Part shown: piece after piece, positions 7,915 through 11,078 of the stretch
Layout of the letters: each line of letters starts with the position of its first letter
Position numbering within the stretch: the stretch's first letter is position 1
Assembly (NCBI GenBank): GCA_900618425.1
Contig: UZAN01046739.1
Span: 14,685 to 25,762 of the forward strand
Direction of reading: 5' to 3'
From: Echinostoma caproni
Taxonomy: Eukaryota; Platyhelminthes; Trematoda; Plagiorchiida; Echinostomatidae
DNA length: 11,078 bases
Translations under genes and position numbers: made by a program
The notes under the pieces: model-generated
The model's input: the letters and a program-made list of their open reading frames with translations, nothing else
Told to the model about the DNA's origin: nothing
Database searches by the model: none

Positions 7915-8250
7915 GCTCAAGTTGATGCGTGTCTGACGTTTATTGAAAGCATCTTATCTAACTGCATCCATCCTCTACACATTTTCCTGTGTGCACGCAA
8001 ACCCTACCCCTCCACCCGTTCTGAAAATAAACTCATCCCATCCTCGGTGTCTGCCTATCTCATCCGGACACAGACCAACAAGGCGAGTGTTCGTTCTGTG
8101 CTTTGTATTGCACTTAGTAATTAATTCACATTTTGCACGCTTGATGTCCCACTTTTTCCTCCTTTTGCCACTATTGTGTCGGTAGTCTGTTTTTGAATGA
8201 AAGCTTGTATGCAACTCAATAAAGTGTCAATAAAATACAATACATTGTGC
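7915..8250 (+). other. 3'-UTR-like stretch (possible end of a host transcript)
   Basis: The sequence is pyrimidine-rich on the + strand, has little protein-like signal, and ends in two close poly(A) signals, a combination typical of the last exon of an animal gene. A frame open from 7943 to 8185 has no ATG start; its reading (ASILYTFSCVHANPTPPPV) happens to look like a secretory leader but is probably chance. No upstream coding exon of the same gene can be tied to it, so the call is tentative. Confidence 0.3.
8218..8234 (+). promoter_or_regulatory. Tandem poly(A) signals AATAAA
   Basis: Two exact AATAAA hexamers (8218-8223 and 8229-8234) lie 11 bases apart, followed by GT-containing sequence (ATTGTGC). 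They fit cleavage signals of a + strand transcript, though AT-rich DNA produces such hexamers by chance. Confidence 0.35.
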
Positions 8251-8529
8251 ATTTCATAATGATATATCTGCAATAGGTAATGCAAAAGGAATCAATTCAA
8301 ACCCAATCTCGTTACTTTCCAACGTTTTGTACGGAACTGACGATTTCTGGATTTAAATGCGTTACATATTTTGTCACCTGCAAAGCAGCATCAGAAGGAG
8401 CCAAAACATGTGCTGGGAAAAATGATAAAATTCCTCATTGAAGGATTTATATGTATTTGTTCACATACGTCTGAATCCAAACTGTGTGCGAAACAAATTA
8501 TGGTACAAAAAGCTTTATGATAAAGGAAA
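8251..8529. other. Region without recognisable genes
   Basis: AT-rich, with no frame or repeat that can be named. Confidence 0.5.
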
Positions 8530-9112
8530 ACATTTCATGACCTGGATGTGAGCCGAATACTGCCAAGGCAGGTCAATTTTCTTGAGGAATCCACAACCGG
8601 AGCTTTCGGCTAGCTTAAACCTGGCCTTCAATGCAGCGGGCCGGTGTATGTAAACCGCAATCCACTGAGGGTCGGTGTCCAGTACATCGGATTGTGCGCT
8701 CTTTTGGAAAGGGATCAACCGTCCAAGGAGCCCAATACACCTCTATACCCAATTGAGCCAGTGATCACTGCCACGATTGGGAAGGCGTGTGTGGTTCGTA
8801 CGCCTCCTCATGGTTGTTTTCGAATCAGGGCTTTTGGCCAACTCCCCTAGGTGAACTATCAGTGATCCACCCGCCCGGTTATAGCCCCGGATGTCGGCTT
8901 TTTGTCTTCTCACTTTAGTTGGAAAAACACCTCCGCCACGATAAGGCAGTGAGTAGGGCTTTCTCTACAAAGGCTGGTTGAGACGCTTGGTCATACGGGA
9001 GCATTACACGAGATGCAAGGTAAGGGTGGCCGGCCGCAACCCTAGTCATCCAGCCCCGACCATACTGAGGCTTTTGGAGGCCACGATCAGCGGTAAGGAG
9101 AAAAAGCAGTAA
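8530..9112. repeat. GC-richer block, probable interspersed repeat
   Basis: GC content rises sharply here and falls again at about 9112. Both strands hold fairly long open frames over the left half: minus strand 8718-8515 (67 codons, with SDVLDTDPQWIAVYIHR and KARFKLAESSGCGFLKK) and plus strand 8644-8850 (68 codons, with KACVVRTPPHGCFRIRAFG). The right half is stop-rich in the frames checked. The sudden composition change and mixed open frames suggest a younger inserted repeat, perhaps a LINE 5' region or a SINE-like unit, but I cannot name it. A host exon on the minus strand is the main alternative (acceptor-like CTTTCCAAAAG before it). Confidence 0.4.
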
Positions 9113-10028
9113 CTAAGGCACAATTTGGAATTTGATTGCACCATGCATTAGTGAAGCTTGTAATAATTTGAACATTTTTGAACAGATGAATACAAAGTGC
9201 CAACTGCATATGCATTCCGAAATGGGGCACCATTAATTACCATAGAAAACAAGAACTCTTTGTGGACAATCAAATCTCAATGTTACACTAGTTTTCCTAT
9301 TTCCAACCTAATCGGAATTACAACGATGCAGTAGCGTCATTCACGATCAATTTGATTTTACTACGAGTGGAAACTGGTGTTGTAGCACCGGTTTGGCACA
9401 CCGTTAAACGCAAGAATGAATATCATTTCAAAGCCTTCAAATACCAAATGAACACAATGCATACGATGGTTAATGTGAACTGCATCAGACAAAACGGTCC
9501 ACATAAAATCAGGTTTTAGCTAATTTAACAGTACCTTAGAATGTAAAACGAGCTTCCGTTTCTTGAACTACGTAATATCTCCCACCCCCCACACACACAC
9601 CTCATTCGCGTATTACAAATAGTCTGTCTGTTCCAACACCAGATTGTTTCACGTCATACCACGGATGTGACATTCCGTGATTGCGTTGTTGTTTATCCAT
9701 CGATTCCGTGAAAAAAAGCCAAATGAAACGAATCTGCGCAGATTTTCCAATCACAATGCTGTTGTACCATTTGAAGAAACAAATAGAACATTCGGGATAT
9801 TTTTTTGCATCTGACAACCTGTGGTCGATTTCTAGTCTCATGTAAACACGGTTGTGAATAAATTGTAACTTGCAATGTGAATTCAGTAGGCTTGTTAAAA
9901 TGAAACAGTTTATAAATATTTATCACCTAAGATAATTTCTTGGGCTTCATAAAAAAACAGTACAAATTGTCGTTTTATCGATGAGTATTCGAAACCAATC
10001 AACGAAAGTTTTATTTTTTTTCAAGGTC
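9113..10028. other. Long AT-rich region without recognisable genes
   Basis: Nothing coding can be supported. Two overlapping minus-strand frames (9841-9602 with an ATG, and 9926-9693) are intact but show no familiar motif and overlap each other in different frames. A short CA repeat is listed separately. Confidence 0.5.
9585..9601 (+). repeat. C-run followed by (AC)5 microsatellite
   Basis: Six C bases followed by five AC units; a minor simple repeat. Confidence 0.7.
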
Positions 10029-10101
10029 CTTGCAACCCAATGATAGCCTTAAGTGTCCTTCCTAAATAGAGGTTGCAAGAATTCCTTTTAGGGACAAAAG
10101 G
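10029..10101. repeat. Pair of neighbouring hairpins
   Basis: A perfect 9-base inverted repeat (CTTGCAACC at 10029-10037, GGTTGCAAG at 10071-10079) with a 33-base loop is followed five bases later by CCTTTT-AGGGAC-AAAAGG (10084-10101). It could be a remnant of a small inverted-repeat element or a structured RNA, but the stems are short. Confidence 0.4.
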
Positions 10102-10820
10102 TTCTATATTTAAGAGAAATGATTATATTACCTAAAACCGATAGTAAATAATAAATAACAAATCTAAATAGAAGGTTATAAAAAACAAGTGTTCTGAAAA
10201 CCCAGTTAATAAGTAGCATAACTACACAGACAAAATCTCATCGATACGCATGAACTACTCTACAGTTGTTGTCATTCATTATTGACACATCTGTGATACC
10301 CTCCCGTATCAATTAATATTTTAGCTTTCATTTCGATTTAATGATATTCACGTATTTTACTTATGAATGTAACAGGAAGCTAGTTTCGGTGTAACCAAAA
10401 TGCTACGTACCATCCGGAAGAAAAACCTTCATCGTACAAACTTGCTAATGATTCGTATAGGCTGACTGTTGTCAAAACATCTCTGAGTTGGAGGTAGAAA
10501 TATTCTGTAAAACGTTGATGCACTATCTCAAAACCCTACGTTAGGTTATGTAGATACTGGTGGGAACCTTTTCTACTTTAGTTTGTATTGTCACTTGACC
10601 GAACCAAATCACCTTCACTTTTCGTTAATTCTCCATTGAACAATAACGCCTACGCAACAAAGAGGAATTCCCAATGGGTTGGAAAAATGATAAACCAATA
10701 ACACCCACAAACATGATCAAGGTGTCTCCATTACCAAGCTTGGAATTCATACTCTCCTTATTCAAGTGTCCTGAAATGATTTCCGAGATTAACTCAAATC
10801 ATTCTTAAATCTTTCAATCT
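10102..10820. other. Long AT-rich region without recognisable genes
   Basis: Stops are frequent in all frames and no repeat or motif stands out. Confidence 0.5.
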
Positions 10821-10839
10821 AACGTGGGCAATAAACTAT

Positions 10840-11060
10840 GCCATGGCAACAACGTCTGTAATGTTTTGCAACTATGTCCGATTTTGTTCCCTTCAATCAG
10901 TGAAACTGTCTTTGCACTGTTGTGTTTTCACCATCGCTTAACTGTGTGTTTCACACGTGTCTGGATCGCTCAAATAAACGCAACAAACCAAGACGCCCCT
11001 GTTGCTGATACGATGTATACATTATTCCTTCCCCTCACTCCACTTGCCCTCATTTAATGC
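10840..11060 (+). other. 3'-UTR-like stretch at the right edge (weak)
   Basis: Pyrimidine-rich + strand sequence, with a frame open from 10824 to 11054 that lacks an ATG at its start and looks unlike a known protein. An AATAAA at 10973-10978 is followed by GT-containing sequence (CTGTTGCTG). It could be the tail of a transcript or chance; the window ends shortly afterwards. Confidence 0.2.
10973..10978 (+). promoter_or_regulatory. Possible poly(A) signal AATAAA
   Basis: An exact hexamer in pyrimidine-rich context with a GT-containing stretch downstream. There is no independent support for a transcript. Confidence 0.22.
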
Positions 11061-11078
11061 GATAGAGTAAAAATTGTT

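Noticed and set aside
9602..9926. Two overlapping minus-strand frames of 77 and 79 codons
   Set aside because: They overlap in different frames, match no motif I know and lie in plain AT-rich DNA.
1..11078. CRISPR array, bacterial operon, rRNA or intact tRNA
   Set aside because: No regularly spaced repeats, no ribosome-binding-site/ORF pattern, no rRNA-like blocks and no foldable tRNA were seen on either strand.

Overview
This looks like a stretch of nuclear DNA from a metazoan, most probably a flatworm (trematode-like), with no intact gene that I can recognise. The pointers are the AT-rich, intron- or intergenic-like texture, eukaryotic simple repeats, canonical AATAAA poly(A) signals, two single ambiguous bases (319 and 2112), and above all decayed non-LTR retrotransposons (LINEs). 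The endonuclease fragment resembles the RTE-type LINEs that are abundant in trematodes; the species assignment is an inference from that resemblance, without a database search. Nothing bacterial, viral or CRISPR-like was seen.

Layout. Positions 1-3228 are mostly non-coding: a T-rich tract, a TG/CG alternating tract with strong Z-DNA potential, a possible small exon near 331-428, and a weak match to a LINE 3' tail near 1430-1555. Positions 3229-3295 form a possible splice-bounded exon. From 3502 to 4117 lies copy A of a CR1/Jockey-like LINE reverse transcriptase (RT), with an internal deletion and frameshifts. At 4792-4920 is another possible short coding exon. From about 5672 to 6614 lies a broken RTE-type endonuclease (EN), cut off before its own RT. 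From 6757 to 7665, in the same orientation, lies copy B of the same RT family as copy A; it is much more complete and spans RT fingers and palm up to motif B. Then come a (AT)14 palindrome (7871-7900), a pyrimidine-rich 3'-UTR-like stretch with two AATAAA signals (8218-8234), a GC-richer block of probable repeat origin (about 8530-9112), a long blank AT-rich region holding a pair of small hairpins (10029-10101), and a last possible 3'-UTR-like stretch at the right end.

How the parts relate. The only sure genes are dead transposon domains. The EN fragment and RT copy B lie head to tail and together mimic an EN-RT LINE, but their motifs belong to different LINE clades, so this is best read as a mosaic of two insertions and not one element. 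Copies A and B are direct repeats about 3.3 kb apart that align through the RT domain. I do not see a credible new biological system; the points worth checking are the mosaic, the unusual 3' truncation of the EN fragment, the unnamed RT family shared by the two copies, and the candidate host exons.
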